NCBI GenBank assembly: GCA_902805545.1
Contig: CADCTD010000065.1
Span: 1-64,000 of the forward strand
Direction of reading: 5' to 3'
Length of the DNA: 64,000 nt
Source: an uncultured Craurococcus sp.
GTDB taxonomy: Bacteria > Pseudomonadota > Alphaproteobacteria > Acetobacterales > Acetobacteraceae
In this document: positions 33,937 through 43,196 of the stretch, in pieces
How positions within the stretch are numbered: the first letter of the stretch is position 1
Layout of the letters: every line of letters begins with the position of its first letter
Made by a program: the position numbers and the translations under genes
The notes under the pieces: generated by a model
Seen by the model: the letters and a program-made list of their open reading frames with translations, nothing else
What the model was told of the DNA's origin: nothing
Database searches by the model: none

Positions 33937-34987
33937 TCCGCGCCCAATCCTCGATCGCCGCCTCCTGCCCGGGGACGATCTGGACGGTGAACTCGGTATA
34001 GCCGGCATCCCTGAGGTCGCCGACGCGGCGCTTCAGCACCGGCTCGGTCGCGGTGAAGCTGCTGATGCGGATCATCTCCGCGGTGACGAAGGGCCGCTCC
34101 TCCGGCTTCACCATCATCAGGTGGCCGCGATGGTTCTGCAGCCAGGGCGCATCCTTCGGCTCGAAGCTCCGGGCGAGCGCCACATAGCCCTCGACGGCGG
34201 CCCGGCAGTTCTCCGGCACCGGGGAGATGTTCGGCAGGCCGGAGAGCACCTCATCCGCCGCCCGGTGCAGCAGCACGGCGGCGCGTGGCCCGGCCTGGGC
34301 CATGGCGCGGTCGCTGTCGGCCGGCTCGCCCTCCGCCAGCACGCAGCCGAGGACGAAGGCCGTCGCCTGCAACTCGCCCTGCGGCTGTCCGGCCGCCGCC
34401 CAGGCCTGCTGCATCTCGCCCAGCATGGCGACGGCGGCCGGGACATCGGAGAAGAAGTTGATCCACCCCGCCCCGAGCCGCGCCGTCAGCGCCCGGGCCC
34501 GCGGCCCGGCGGCGGCCAGGTGCAGGCGCATCGGCGCCCGGGTGTCGATCAGGCCGAGATCAGGGTTGAGCAGGCGGATCTTCCGCCGCTGCCCCTCGAT
34601 CTCCGCCTCCACCGTCTCCTCGGCGAGGAGGGCGAGCATCACCCGGACATACTCCTCGAACTCTTTCAGCTTCATCGCGCCGAGCCCCATCGCCCGCCGC
34701 CCGGTGAAGCCGGTGCCCAGCCCCATGTCGACCCGCCCCGGCGCCAGCTTGTTCAGCGAGGCGAAGGCATTGGCCGTGACCGGCGCGATGCGGTTGGACG
34801 GGATCAGCACGCCGGTGCCGAGGCGGATGCGGCTCGTCTTCACCGCCGCCGCGCCCATGGCGACGAAGGGATCGGCGCTCAGCATCTGGGTGTCGTAGAA
34901 CCAGGCGGAGCGGAAGCCGAGCTCCTCCGCCCGCTGCGCCAGCCGCCAGCTCTCGGCGTCCGTCGCCATGGCGATGCCGAATTCCAT
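33917..34987 (-). CDS. LLM class flavin-dependent oxidoreductase
   Basis: A 356-residue luciferase-like oxidoreductase. It starts MEFGIAMATDAESWRLAQRAEELGF and has AWFYDTQMLSADPFVAMG, RIRLGTGVLIPSNR and GRVDMGLGTGFTGRRAMGL, similar to F420- or FMN-dependent members (mer-like). The upstream in-frame reading is not supported, because the start at 34987 fits the family. The substrate is unknown. It converges on the amidase gene and is divergent from the AEC permease. Confidence 0.88.
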   Translation of the reverse strand: MEFGIAMATDAESWRLAQRAEELGFRSAWFYDTQMLSADPFVAMGAAAVKTSRIRLGTGVLIPSNRIAPVTANAFASLNKLAPGRVDMGLGTGFTGRRAMGLGAMKLKEFEEYVRVMLALLAEETVEAEIEGQRRKIRLLNPDLGLIDTRAPMRLHLAAAGPRARALTARLGAGWINFFSDVPAAVAMLGEMQQAWAAAGQPQGELQATAFVLGCVLAEGEPADSDRAMAQAGPRAAVLLHRAADEVLSGLPNISPVPENCRAAVEGYVALARSFEPKDAPWLQNHRGHLMMVKPEERPFVTAEMIRISSFTATEPVLKRRVGDLRDAGYTEFTVQIVPGQEAAIEDWARIMRAFR

Positions 34988-35077
34988 GCGCCCGCCCCCC
35001 GCTGTTTCGGCCAGGGAAGCGCAGCGGCCAGGCCGGGGCAAGCTTCCCAGGCCTGCCGCTGCCGCTATGGTGGCGGC

Positions 35078-36010
35078 GTGATCGCCTTCCTCGCCCTCTG
35101 CCTGCCGATCTTCGCCGTCATCGGGGTGGGATGGGCGGCAGCGTGGCGCGGCACGATCACCCCCGCCATGGTGGATGCGGTCGGCCAATTCTCCTTCCAC
35201 TTCGCCCTGCCCGCGCTGCTGCTGCGGTTGATGGCCTCCCAGCCGCTCGGCAGCAGCTTCGATCCCGGCTTCTTCCTCGGCTATCTCGGCGCCTGCCTCG
35301 CGGTCTTCGCCCTGGTGATGGCGGCCGCCCTGCCCTTCCGCAGGCGCGCCCCGGCGGCGGCGATCGGCGCGGCGGCGGCCATGGGCAATGTCGGCTATCT
35401 CGGCCCGCCCCTGCTGCTGCCGCTGCTCGGCGAGCGCGGGGCGGGGCCCATCGCCATGTCGATCATGTCTGAGGTGGCGGTGGTGCTGGCGCTCGGCTCG
35501 GTGCTGATGGCGCCGGGGGCGGGCTTCCGCACCATGGGGCGCGTCGCGCGCATCCTCATCCGCAACCCGGTGCTGCTCTCCATCGCGGGCGGGGCGCTGC
35601 TCGGGGCGATGGCGATCCCGCTGCCGGGGCCGGTGGAGCGCTTCCTCGGCTTCCTCGGCGGAGCGGCGGGACCGACGGCGCTCTTCGCCCTCGGCGGCAC
35701 CCTGGCGCGGCTGAGGATCGACCGGCGGCTGCTCGCCGCGGCGAGCGGAGCAGTCGCGGCCAAGCTGCTGGTCTATCCGCTTCTGGTCTGGCTGGTGCTG
35801 GGGCAGCTCCTGGGCCTCGCCCCCATCTGGGTGCAGTCCGGCGTACTGCTGGCGGCGATGCCGACCGCGACCAACGCCTTCGTCCTCGCCCAGCGGAACC
35901 AGGCGGCAACCGAGGAGGTCTCCGCCGTGGTGCTGTTCTCCACGCTGATCGCAACCCTCGCCTTCCCGGCGACGGCCTGGCTGATGGCGCCGCCGGTGGC
36001 GGTGCCATAG
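35078..36010 (+). CDS. AEC family transporter (auxin efflux carrier-like permease)
   Basis: A 310-residue inner-membrane protein with about ten hydrophobic segments. It has the AEC features VGWAAAWRGTITPAMVDAVGQFSFHFALPALLLR (split: GQFSFHFALPALLL), an AMGNVGYLGPPLLLPLLGE break in the middle, and ATNAFVLAQRNQ near the C-terminus. AEC proteins export or import organic acids such as malonate or malate. It starts at GTG 35078, because the ATG at 35066 is out of frame. The cargo is unknown. Confidence 0.9.
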   Translation: MIAFLALCLPIFAVIGVGWAAAWRGTITPAMVDAVGQFSFHFALPALLLRLMASQPLGSSFDPGFFLGYLGACLAVFALVMAAALPFRRRAPAAAIGAAAAMGNVGYLGPPLLLPLLGERGAGPIAMSIMSEVAVVLALGSVLMAPGAGFRTMGRVARILIRNPVLLSIAGGALLGAMAIPLPGPVERFLGFLGGAAGPTALFALGGTLARLRIDRRLLAAASGAVAAKLLVYPLLVWLVLGQLLGLAPIWVQSGVLLAAMPTATNAFVLAQRNQAATEEVSAVVLFSTLIATLAFPATAWLMAPPVAVP

Positions 36011-36025
36011 CCAGGCGGGTACCGC

Positions 36026-36313
36026 CTACCAGCGGCGCGACGATCCGGAGGTCATCAGGCTGCCCAGCACGAAGCCGATGGCGCCGGCCGCAAGCAGGGC
36101 CAGGACCGGCTGCTGCTCGACCATCGAGCTGACCTGCCGCACCGCGTCCTGCGCGCCATCCTTCACGTCGCCATAGGCTTCCTGGGCCCGGCCGGCCACC
36201 TGACGGCCCATGCCCTCCGCCTGGGAGCGCGAGTCCCCGGCGATGTCGCCGATGCCTTCCTGCGCCTTGCCGGTCACGTTGCGGGCCATGCCTTCGATCT
36301 TGTCGGTGTTCAT
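36026..36313 (-). CDS. CsbD family stress protein with C-terminal membrane segment
   Basis: A 95-residue protein. The N-terminal CsbD-like region has MNTDKIEGMARNVTGKAQEGIGDIAGD, rich in charged residues and Gly/Ala. Residues about 65-85 form a hydrophobic helix (VLALLAAGAIGFVLGSLM), so it is probably anchored in the inner membrane. CsbD-like genes are often induced by general stress, but I see no clear EcfG promoter here. The ribosome site AAGGAAGG precedes it. Confidence 0.8.
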   Translation of the reverse strand: MNTDKIEGMARNVTGKAQEGIGDIAGDSRSQAEGMGRQVAGRAQEAYGDVKDGAQDAVRQVSSMVEQQPVLALLAAGAIGFVLGSLMTSGSSRRW

Positions 36314-36441
36314 TCCATGCCTTCCTTCTCGTTCGGGCGCCGGGTCGCAGCCGTCGACCCCGGCACCCTTGCGTGACCGGTACAGAAGCGATCAAAGGCG
36401 ATCCGGTTGCACCGCCGGATGGTAAATCGGCGGCGCGGCCG

Positions 36442-37470
36442 TCACCGGATCGGCGGCGCATACATCAGCCCGCCCCGGGTCCAGAGGTCGTTCAGCCCCC
36501 GCCGCAGCCCGATCGGGCTGCCCATGCCGAGATTGCGCTCGAAGATCTCGCCATAATTCCCCGCCGCCTTGATCGTCCAATAGGCCCAGCGCCGGTCGAG
36601 CCCCATCAACGGCCCGTGGTCGCCGGTGAGGCCGAGCAGCCGCCGCACCTCCGGATTCTGGCTGGTGAGGAAGCTGTCGACATTCGCCTGGGTGATGCCG
36701 AGCTCCTCCGCCGTCAGCAGGGCGAAGAAGGTCCAGCGGACGATATCGAACCACTGGTCGTCGCCATGCCGCACCACTGGCGTATGCGGCTCCTTGCTGA
36801 TGATCTCGGGGAGGATCACATGCTCCTCCGGATGGGGAAAGGAGGCGCGCAGCCCGGCAAGCTGGCTTGCATCCGTGCTGTAGGCATCGCACCGCCCGGC
36901 GAGGTAGCTGCGCCGCGCCTCGTCATTCTGCTCGAAGACGACGGGGCGATAGTCGATCCTGTTGGCCCGCGCCCAATCGGTGAGGTTCAGCTCGTTGGTG
37001 CTGCCGGCGACGACGCAGATGGAGGCGCCGCCCAGCTCCATCGCCGATTTCAGCCCGAGCGAGGTGCGCAGCATGAAGCCCTGCCCGTCAAAGAAGCTGA
37101 TCGCGGTGAAGTTCAGCCCATTCGCCGTGTCGCGCGACTGGGTCCAGGTGACGGTGCGGATCAGCACGTCGATCTGGCCGGATTGCAGCGCCGGCAGCCG
37201 CGCGGTGGTGGTCAGCGGCACCCAGCGGATCTTCGTCGCATCGCCGAGCACGGCGCCGGCCAGCGCGCGGCAGAGATCGTTGTCGAGGCCGCGGTACTCG
37301 CCGCGGCTGTCGGGCAGGGAGAAGCCGGCCGCGCCGGTGGAGGTGCCGCAGACCAGCAGGTCCCGCTGCCGCACCGCCGCGAGCGTCGGCCCGGCACTCT
37401 GCGGCTGGGCCTCGGCGAGGAGCGGGGCGAGGCCGGCCAGCAGGGCGGCGGCGCGCAGGAGGGCTTTCAT
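36442..37470 (-). CDS. General L-amino-acid ABC transporter receptor (AapJ-like)
   Basis: A 342-residue periplasmic solute-binding protein (family 3). It has an export signal (KALLRAAALLAGLAPLLAEAQ), LAAVRQRDLLVCGTSTGAAGFSLPD, RGLDNDLCRALAGAVLGD and RTVTWTQSRDTANGLNF, which are typical of AapJ. No aapQMP permease genes are adjacent, so it is an orphan receptor here and must share a transporter or act as a sensor. Confidence 0.88.
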   Translation of the reverse strand: MKALLRAAALLAGLAPLLAEAQPQSAGPTLAAVRQRDLLVCGTSTGAAGFSLPDSRGEYRGLDNDLCRALAGAVLGDATKIRWVPLTTTARLPALQSGQIDVLIRTVTWTQSRDTANGLNFTAISFFDGQGFMLRTSLGLKSAMELGGASICVVAGSTNELNLTDWARANRIDYRPVVFEQNDEARRSYLAGRCDAYSTDASQLAGLRASFPHPEEHVILPEIISKEPHTPVVRHGDDQWFDIVRWTFFALLTAEELGITQANVDSFLTSQNPEVRRLLGLTGDHGPLMGLDRRWAYWTIKAAGNYGEIFERNLGMGSPIGLRRGLNDLWTRGGLMYAPPIR

Positions 37471-37541
37471 CGGTCATCTCCCGTTGATTGCGGGCATGAT
37501 GGGCAACTGCCGGGCCCAAGGCTAGGCTCGGCCTGGACGCC

Positions 37542-38003
37542 ATGCATCGACGCCACCTCCTCCTCGCCGCTGCCGCCCTGCCCTTCGGCGTGATGGAGGG
37601 CGAGCATCTGCACCTCGCCGGCCACGTGCTCGGCTGGACCATCCTGCGCGACCGCGCGCCGAGCCGCGCCGCGCCGGAGACGGGGATGGTGCTCATCCGC
37701 GTCCAGCGCCCGGTGCCGCCGGCAAGCCGCCCCGGCCATCTGGCGGCGATGCTCCGCGCCTTCCGCCCCTTCCGCTTCGCTGGCCTGCCGGCGGAGGAGA
37801 GGGTCGAGCTCGCCGGCCTCCCCGGCGCCGCGATCGAGACGCGGGCCATGGGCACCGGCAGCCGGCAGGCGGTGATGGTCCGCGCCGTCTGCCTCTATGG
37901 GCGGGAGCGGAGCTTCCTGCTGATCGCCTCGGCGCCCGAGGCGGAATGGGCCTCGCTCCGGCCCGATGTGCTGCGGGTGATGGAGGGCTTCCGCCCCGGC
38001 TGA
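37542..38003 (+). CDS. Hypothetical exported protein
   Basis: A 153-residue protein with an N-terminal export signal (MHRRHLLLAAAALPFGVMEG), then an alternating beta-type sequence with LIRVQRPVPPASR and a C-terminal half with RSFLLIASAPEAEWASLRPDVLRVMEGFRP. That ending resembles small periplasmic stress or PsbP-like domains, but I do not recognise the family with confidence. It is between two receptor genes on opposite strands. Confidence 0.65.
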   Translation: MHRRHLLLAAAALPFGVMEGEHLHLAGHVLGWTILRDRAPSRAAPETGMVLIRVQRPVPPASRPGHLAAMLRAFRPFRFAGLPAEERVELAGLPGAAIETRAMGTGSRQAVMVRAVCLYGRERSFLLIASAPEAEWASLRPDVLRVMEGFRPG

Positions 38004-38076
38004 GCAGCGCCGCCCATTGCGTCCCCGGCCGGCAGGCGCAACGCTGCCGGCCGAGGATTGGGAGAGACACGCGGCG

Positions 38077-39294
38077 ATGCTCAACACAAGGCGCGAATTC
38101 CTGGCGGCCTCCGGCCTGCTGGCCTGGTCCGGCGCGGCCCGGGCCCAGTCGGGCCCGGCTCTGCGGCTCGGCATCCTGGGTGACCTGTCCGGGCCCTATC
38201 GCGACCTCTCGGGCCTCGGCACCATGGCCTGCGTCCGGCAGGCGATCGCGGATGCCGGCCTGTCGGTCTCCGTCGAGGTCGTGCATGCCGACCACCAGCA
38301 CAAGCCCGATGTCGGCGCCGCCATCGCCCGGCAGTGGTACGACCGCGACGGGGTGGATGCGATCCTCGAGGTGAACAACTCCGCCATCGCGCTCGCCGTC
38401 GCCGACCTGGCGCGGGAGAAGGACAAGGTCTTCCTCGCCACCGGCCCTGCCACCGCCGACCTGCACGGCCCGCGCTGCAGCCCGAACCATGTGCACTGGA
38501 CCTACGACACCTGGATGCTGGCCCATGGCGCCGGCACCGCGGCGGTCCGCGCCGGGGGCGACAGCTGGTTCTTCCTCACCGCCGACTATGCCTTCGGCCA
38601 TGCGCTGCAGCGCGACACGGCCCGCGCGGTGGAGGCGGCCGGGGGCAAGGTCCTCGGCCAGTCGCGCTACCCCTTCCCGCAGACGACCGACTACTCCTCC
38701 TTCCTGCTCCAGGCGCAGGCCTCGCGTGCCAAGGTACTCGGCCTCGCCAATGCCGGGACGGACACGGTCAACTGCGTGAAGCAGGCGCATGAATTCGGCC
38801 TGACGCGGCGGATGAAGCTGGTCGGCCTGCTCTGCCTGCTCGGCGATGTCCGCGCGATGGGGGCCGAGGCGGCGCAGGGCCTGCTGCTGACGGAGCCCTT
38901 CTACTGGGACCTCAACAACCGCACCCGCGCCTTCACCCGGCGGGTGCTGCCGAGGATGCCGCCCAACATCTACCCGAGCACCAACCATGCCGGCGCCTAT
39001 TCAGCCGTGATCCACTACCTGAAGGCCGCCGCCGCCATGGGCCCGGCCCAGGCCAAGGCCTCCGGCCGCGCCGCCATCGAGCGGATGAAGGCGCTGCCGA
39101 CGGATGACGACTGCTTCGGCCCCGGCCGGGTGCGGGAGGATGGCCGCAAGATCCACCCGGTCTACCTCTTCGAGGTGAAGCCGCCCGCCGAGGTGAAGGC
39201 CGAATGGGACCTCTACCGCCTCGCCGGCACCATCGAGGCGGACCAGGCGATGCGGCCGCTCGCGGAGGGCGGCTGCCCGCTGGTCCGGAGCTAG
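38077..39294 (+). CDS. ABC transporter substrate-binding protein (branched-chain type)
   Basis: A 405-residue family-1-like periplasmic receptor with the signal LNTRREFLAASGLLAWSGAARAQ. It shows LRLGILGDLSGPYRDLSG, VHADHQHKPDVGAAIARQWYDRDGVDAILEV (split: VHADHQHKPDVG) and LTADYAFGHAL, as in proteins that bind amides, urea or amino acids. It is not linked to permease genes in the window; the VOC gene follows six bases later. The start is 38077; the in-frame upstream ATG at 38017 lacks a signal. Confidence 0.88.
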   Translation: MLNTRREFLAASGLLAWSGAARAQSGPALRLGILGDLSGPYRDLSGLGTMACVRQAIADAGLSVSVEVVHADHQHKPDVGAAIARQWYDRDGVDAILEVNNSAIALAVADLAREKDKVFLATGPATADLHGPRCSPNHVHWTYDTWMLAHGAGTAAVRAGGDSWFFLTADYAFGHALQRDTARAVEAAGGKVLGQSRYPFPQTTDYSSFLLQAQASRAKVLGLANAGTDTVNCVKQAHEFGLTRRMKLVGLLCLLGDVRAMGAEAAQGLLLTEPFYWDLNNRTRAFTRRVLPRMPPNIYPSTNHAGAYSAVIHYLKAAAAMGPAQAKASGRAAIERMKALPTDDDCFGPGRVREDGRKIHPVYLFEVKPPAEVKAEWDLYRLAGTIEADQAMRPLAEGGCPLVRS

Positions 39295-39300
39295 GGGCCG

Positions 39301-40029
39301 GTGGCTGCGGAGGGCGCCGGCCCGATCCTCGGCCTCGATCATGTGGCGGTGGCCGTGCCCCGGCTCGATGCCGCGGTCGCCACCTATGAGGCGCTGTTCG
39401 AGCAGCCTCCCGCCGCGCGGGGCGAGGCCTGGGCGCGCTTCGACCTGGCCAATACGGCGCTGGTGCTGGCCGGGGGGCAGACGGGCCTCGCCTTCGCGGT
39501 GGCGGAACTGGAGGGCGCCCTCCGCCTGCTCGCGCGCCGCGGCCTTCCCGCTGGCCCGGCCGGGCGGGAAACCAGGGCGAGGCCGCTCGACCCCGCCGCC
39601 GCGCGCGGCCTGCACCTCATGCTGACCGCCACGGGGTCGGCCGCGAACCCGGCCTCCGCCATCCGGCTGGACCACGCCGTGATCCGCAGCACCGACCCGG
39701 AGCGGACGCTCGCCCTGCTGGCCGGCAGGCTGGGGCTCGAGCTGCGGCTCGACCGCAGCAACCCCGACTGGGGCACGCGCCTGCTCTTCCTCCGCTGCGG
39801 CGGCCTGGTGATCGAGGTCTCGCACGCGCTGGAGGGCGGGATCGGCGAGGGGCCGGACAGCCTCTGGGGCCTCACCTGGCGCGTGCCGGATGTCGCCGCG
39901 AGCCATGCCCGGCTCGAGGCGGCGGGCCTTCCCGTCTCTCCGTTGCGGACGGGGCGGAAGCCGGGGACGCGCATCTTCACCCTCCGCGGCGATGCGGCGG
40001 GGCTGGCGACCGCCTTCATCGGGGCCTGA
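39301..40029 (+). CDS. VOC family protein (glyoxalase-like)
   Basis: A 242-residue protein made of two vicinal-oxygen-chelate halves. It opens GLDHVAVAVPRLDAAVATYEALF, and the second half has RLDHAVIRSTDPERTLALLAGRLGLELRL (split: RLDHAVIRSTDPERTL) with the metal-site pattern His...Glu (LVIEVSHALEGG). It starts at GTG, six bases after the receptor gene stop, so both may be one transcript. VOC enzymes act on glutathione adducts, diols or aromatic rings; the substrate here is unknown. Confidence 0.82.
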   Translation: MAAEGAGPILGLDHVAVAVPRLDAAVATYEALFEQPPAARGEAWARFDLANTALVLAGGQTGLAFAVAELEGALRLLARRGLPAGPAGRETRARPLDPAAARGLHLMLTATGSAANPASAIRLDHAVIRSTDPERTLALLAGRLGLELRLDRSNPDWGTRLLFLRCGGLVIEVSHALEGGIGEGPDSLWGLTWRVPDVAASHARLEAAGLPVSPLRTGRKPGTRIFTLRGDAAGLATAFIGA

Positions 40030-40103
40030 GGCCCGGGGGATTCCATCCCGTCCGGGTTTGCCCTAGCCTCTGCCGCCTCACCGCAAGCATGAGGAAACGC
40101 CAC

Positions 40104-40895
40104 ATGGACCGCAGGGCCATCCTGGGCGGCATCGCCGTCGCGACGGCGATCGGCGCCACGCAAGACGCCGCCGCCCAGCAGGGCGGCAAGACCTATGTGC
40201 TGGTCCACGGCGCCTATGGCGGCGGATGGATCTGGCGTGACGTGGCCGCCGGCCTGCGCCGCATGGGCCATGCCGTCATCACCCCGACCCAGACCGGCCT
40301 CGGCGACCGCAGCCACCTGATGGCGCGGCAGATCACCGTCGAGACGCACATCCAGGACGTCGCCAACGCCATCGAGGCGGAGGAGCTGCGCGACATCATC
40401 CTGGTCGGCCATTCCTATGGCGGCATGGCGGTGACCGGCGTCGCCGACCGCATGACCGACCGCATCCGCCACATCGTCTATCTCGATGCTCTGATCCCGG
40501 AGAATGGCGACACCGCCTTCACCATCCTGCCGGCGGGCATGGCCGACCAGCGGCGGCAGGTGGCGCGCGAGCAGGGCGGCGGCGTCTCGCTCCCGGTGCC
40601 GGGGCCGGAGGCCTTCCCGATCCCCGCCGGGCCGGCCAAGGACTGGTTCCTGCGCCGGCTGCGGCCGCACCCGATCGGCACCTATGAGAGCCCGGTGCGG
40701 CTCGGCAAGCCCGCCGGCGCCGGCCTGCCGGTCACCTACGTATCCTATACCAACCCCGCCCTCGCCTCGATCGAGCCGAGCCGCCAGCGGGCGCGGGCCA
40801 AGCCGGGCTGGACCTTCCGTGAGCTGCCCGTGCCGCATGACGTCGAGATTCCGATGCCCGAGACGGTCGTCGAGCTCCTTGCCGGCATCGGCTAA
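40104..40895 (+). CDS. Alpha/beta hydrolase, exported
   Basis: A 263-residue alpha/beta hydrolase with an export signal (MDRRAILGGIAVATAIGATQDAAAQ). It shows VLVHGAYGGGWIWRDVAAGL, the nucleophile elbow GHSYGGMAV, LVYLDALIPENGD-like IVYLDALIPENGD, and a C-terminal His in VPHDVEIPMP that completes the triad. The start is 40104 because GAGGAAACGCC lies just before it; the ATG at 40089 is part of that ribosome site. It resembles RsbQ/MenH-type esterases. The substrate is unknown. Confidence 0.87.
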   Translation: MDRRAILGGIAVATAIGATQDAAAQQGGKTYVLVHGAYGGGWIWRDVAAGLRRMGHAVITPTQTGLGDRSHLMARQITVETHIQDVANAIEAEELRDIILVGHSYGGMAVTGVADRMTDRIRHIVYLDALIPENGDTAFTILPAGMADQRRQVAREQGGGVSLPVPGPEAFPIPAGPAKDWFLRRLRPHPIGTYESPVRLGKPAGAGLPVTYVSYTNPALASIEPSRQRARAKPGWTFRELPVPHDVEIPMPETVVELLAGIG

Positions 40896-40904
40896 GGCCG
40901 GGCG

Positions 40905-41747
40905 CTACACCCCCTCCGGCTCGAACCAGGTGGTGGGGCTGACGAATTCCTCCTGCGCCGCGACGGTCAGCAGCTCGCGCGAGCCGGCCTCCATCGTCCG
41001 CCGCAGCAGCCCGTGGATGGAGGATGCGGCGGCGGCCATCGCGCCCGCCGCCTCGCTGCGGAGCCGGTGGAAGAGGAAAAGCGCCGCGATCGCATCCCCA
41101 GCTCCGTTGAAGGCCTGGGCAAGCCGCGGCGTCCGCAGCCGCCAGAACCGCCCGGCCTCGCCCGCCAGCAGGTCGATGGCATCCGCCGGCGTCTCCTCGG
41201 TGCGGAGGCTCGTCACCATCACGCAGCGCGGCCCGCGCGCCTGCAGCGCGGTGACCGCCGCCTTCGCCGCCGCCAGCGTGCCGACCGCGCCGCCGGTCAG
41301 CCATTCCAGCTCGAACTGGTTGGGCGTGGCGAGGTCGGCGAGAGGCAGGGCGCGGTCGCGCAGCAACTCGGCGATGCCCGGGCGCACATAGACGCGGCCA
41401 TCGTCGCCGATCACCGGATCGCAGCAATAGAGCGCCGCCGGGTTGGCGGACTTCACGCGGCCGACGGCATCGAGCACCGCCTCCCCCGTCTCCGCATCGC
41501 CGATATAGCCGGAGAGCACGGCATCGCAGCCGGGCAGCACGCCGCGCTCCTCGATGCCCCGCACGCAGTCGCGGATCAGGCTGGCCGGAAAGACCGCGCC
41601 GCGGAAGGCGCCATGCCCCGGGTGGTTGGAGAACTGCACGGTGTTGATCGCCCAGACCTCTGCCCCCAACCGCTGCAACGGGAAGGCGGCGCTGGCATTG
41701 CCGACATGGCCATAGGCCACCCAGGACTGGATCGAGAGGATGTTCAC
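40905..41747 (-). CDS. pdxY: Pyridoxal kinase
   Basis: A 280-residue ribokinase-like enzyme that phosphorylates pyridoxal in B6 salvage. It has the PdxY/PdxK start ILSIQSWVAYGHVGNASAAFPLQRLG, the NTVQFSNHPG loop, LSGYIGDAETG, YCCDPVIGDDGRVYV and the catalytic-site region QAFNGAGDAIAALFLF, where the usual GTGD reads GAGD. It starts at GTG 41747. It is single and convergent with the alpha/beta hydrolase. Confidence 0.93.
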   Translation of the reverse strand: MNILSIQSWVAYGHVGNASAAFPLQRLGAEVWAINTVQFSNHPGHGAFRGAVFPASLIRDCVRGIEERGVLPGCDAVLSGYIGDAETGEAVLDAVGRVKSANPAALYCCDPVIGDDGRVYVRPGIAELLRDRALPLADLATPNQFELEWLTGGAVGTLAAAKAAVTALQARGPRCVMVTSLRTEETPADAIDLLAGEAGRFWRLRTPRLAQAFNGAGDAIAALFLFHRLRSEAAGAMAAAASSIHGLLRRTMEAGSRELLTVAAQEEFVSPTTWFEPEGV

Positions 41748-41879
41748 ACGAGGATGCTAGGCCATCCCCGGCAGGGCGGAAACCGCCCGCCGGCCCCTTC
41801 CCTCGCCCGCCGCGGCCCGGCATGCTCCCGCACCAATCCCGGGACACACCGGGCGCCCCTGGGAGAGGACCCCGCCGCC

Positions 41880-43196
41880 ATGACCGAAGCCGTCACCCGC
41901 CGCGCGACCCTGCTCGGCGCCGGCGCCACCGCCGGGAGCCTGCTCTTCGCCGGCGGCGGCGCCCGGGCCCAAGGCAAGCCGACCGAGCTGAAGATCGGCA
42001 TCACCACCTTCCTCTCCGGCTCGGCCAGCGTCTTCGGCGTGCCAGCCAGGCAGGCGGCGGAGCTGCTCTTCGAGGAGCTGAACAAGGCAGGCGGCGTCGG
42101 CGGCGTGCCGGTGCGGCCGATCTTCGTCGACGAGGCGCCGGGCACCGACCATCTCGTCGGCGAATACCGCCGCCTCGTCCAGAACGAGGGCGTGCAGCTT
42201 ATCTTCGCCTCGATCTCCTCCGGCTCCTGCCTCGCCTGCACGCCGCTCTCGGACGAGATGAAGAAGACGACGATCCTCTGGGATTGCGGCACCCAGCGCA
42301 TCTTCGAGGAGGGCCGGCACCCCTATGCCTTCCGCACCCAGGGCTATGGCACGCCGGAAGTGCTGGCGCCGCTGCTCTACCTGCTGAAGCACAAGCCGGA
42401 TTTCCGCAGCATCGCGGTGATCAACCAGGACTACGCCTGGGGCCGCGACAGCTGGGAGTTGTGGAAGACGGCGATGGACGTCCTCAAGCCCGGCGTCCGC
42501 GTGGTGGCCGAGATGTTCCCCCGCTTCGGCGCCACCGACTACAGCACGGAGGTGACGCGGCTGCTGGCGGCGCGGCCCGACGTGATCCTCTCGACGAGCT
42601 GGGGCGGCGACCTCGTCACCCTCATCCGGCAATCGTCCGAGCGGCGCCTCTTCGACCGCTCGACCTTCGTGCTGCCGGTCAGCGAGCCCTCGCTGCCGAC
42701 CCTCGGCCGCACCATGGCGGCGGGGCACATCATCGGCACCCGCGGCGACCACTGGAACAACCACCCCTCGCCCAAGGACCCGGCGCGGCTGAAGCGCTTC
42801 GTCGATGCCTATAGGGCGAGGTACAACGAATACCCGATCTATCCCTGCCACCATATGGCGCAGGCCATCTCGGCGATGCAGGCGGCCTATGCCAAGGCCA
42901 TCGCGGCCAAGGGCGGCGGCTGGCCGAACGATGCGGAGCTGGCGGCCGCCTTCCGCGGCCTCACCTTCGACACGCCGACCTCCAGCATCACCCTCCGCGA
43001 GGACGGCCAGGGGCTCGAGGACCAGATCGTCGGCCTCAGCAGCTTCAACGAGACCTATCCCTTCGCCGTGCCGAAGGACATGATCCTCTTCCCCGCCGCC
43101 CTGGTCTCGACCCCGGTCGGGCAGAAGAGCGTCGACTGGCTGAAGACGCTGACGCCCGACTTCCTGACCCGGATCCCGGCGCCGATCGCCGGCTGA
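41880..43196 (+). CDS. Branched-chain-type ABC transporter receptor, first gene of five-gene operon
   Basis: A 438-residue periplasmic binding protein with a twin-arginine-like export signal (RRATLLGAGATAGSLLFAGGGARA). It has LKIGITTFLSGSASVFGVPARQAAELLFEELNKAGG (split: GVPARQAAELLFEELN), and SISSGSCLACTPLSDE, as in Leu/Ile/Val-type receptors. It leads a tightly packed ABC operon of receptor, two permeases and two ATPases. The ligand may be an aromatic or organic acid, because such operons in this group often serve catabolic substrates (inference). Confidence 0.92.
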   Translation: MTEAVTRRATLLGAGATAGSLLFAGGGARAQGKPTELKIGITTFLSGSASVFGVPARQAAELLFEELNKAGGVGGVPVRPIFVDEAPGTDHLVGEYRRLVQNEGVQLIFASISSGSCLACTPLSDEMKKTTILWDCGTQRIFEEGRHPYAFRTQGYGTPEVLAPLLYLLKHKPDFRSIAVINQDYAWGRDSWELWKTAMDVLKPGVRVVAEMFPRFGATDYSTEVTRLLAARPDVILSTSWGGDLVTLIRQSSERRLFDRSTFVLPVSEPSLPTLGRTMAAGHIIGTRGDHWNNHPSPKDPARLKRFVDAYRARYNEYPIYPCHHMAQAISAMQAAYAKAIAAKGGGWPNDAELAAAFRGLTFDTPTSSITLREDGQGLEDQIVGLSSFNETYPFAVPKDMILFPAALVSTPVGQKSVDWLKTLTPDFLTRIPAPIAG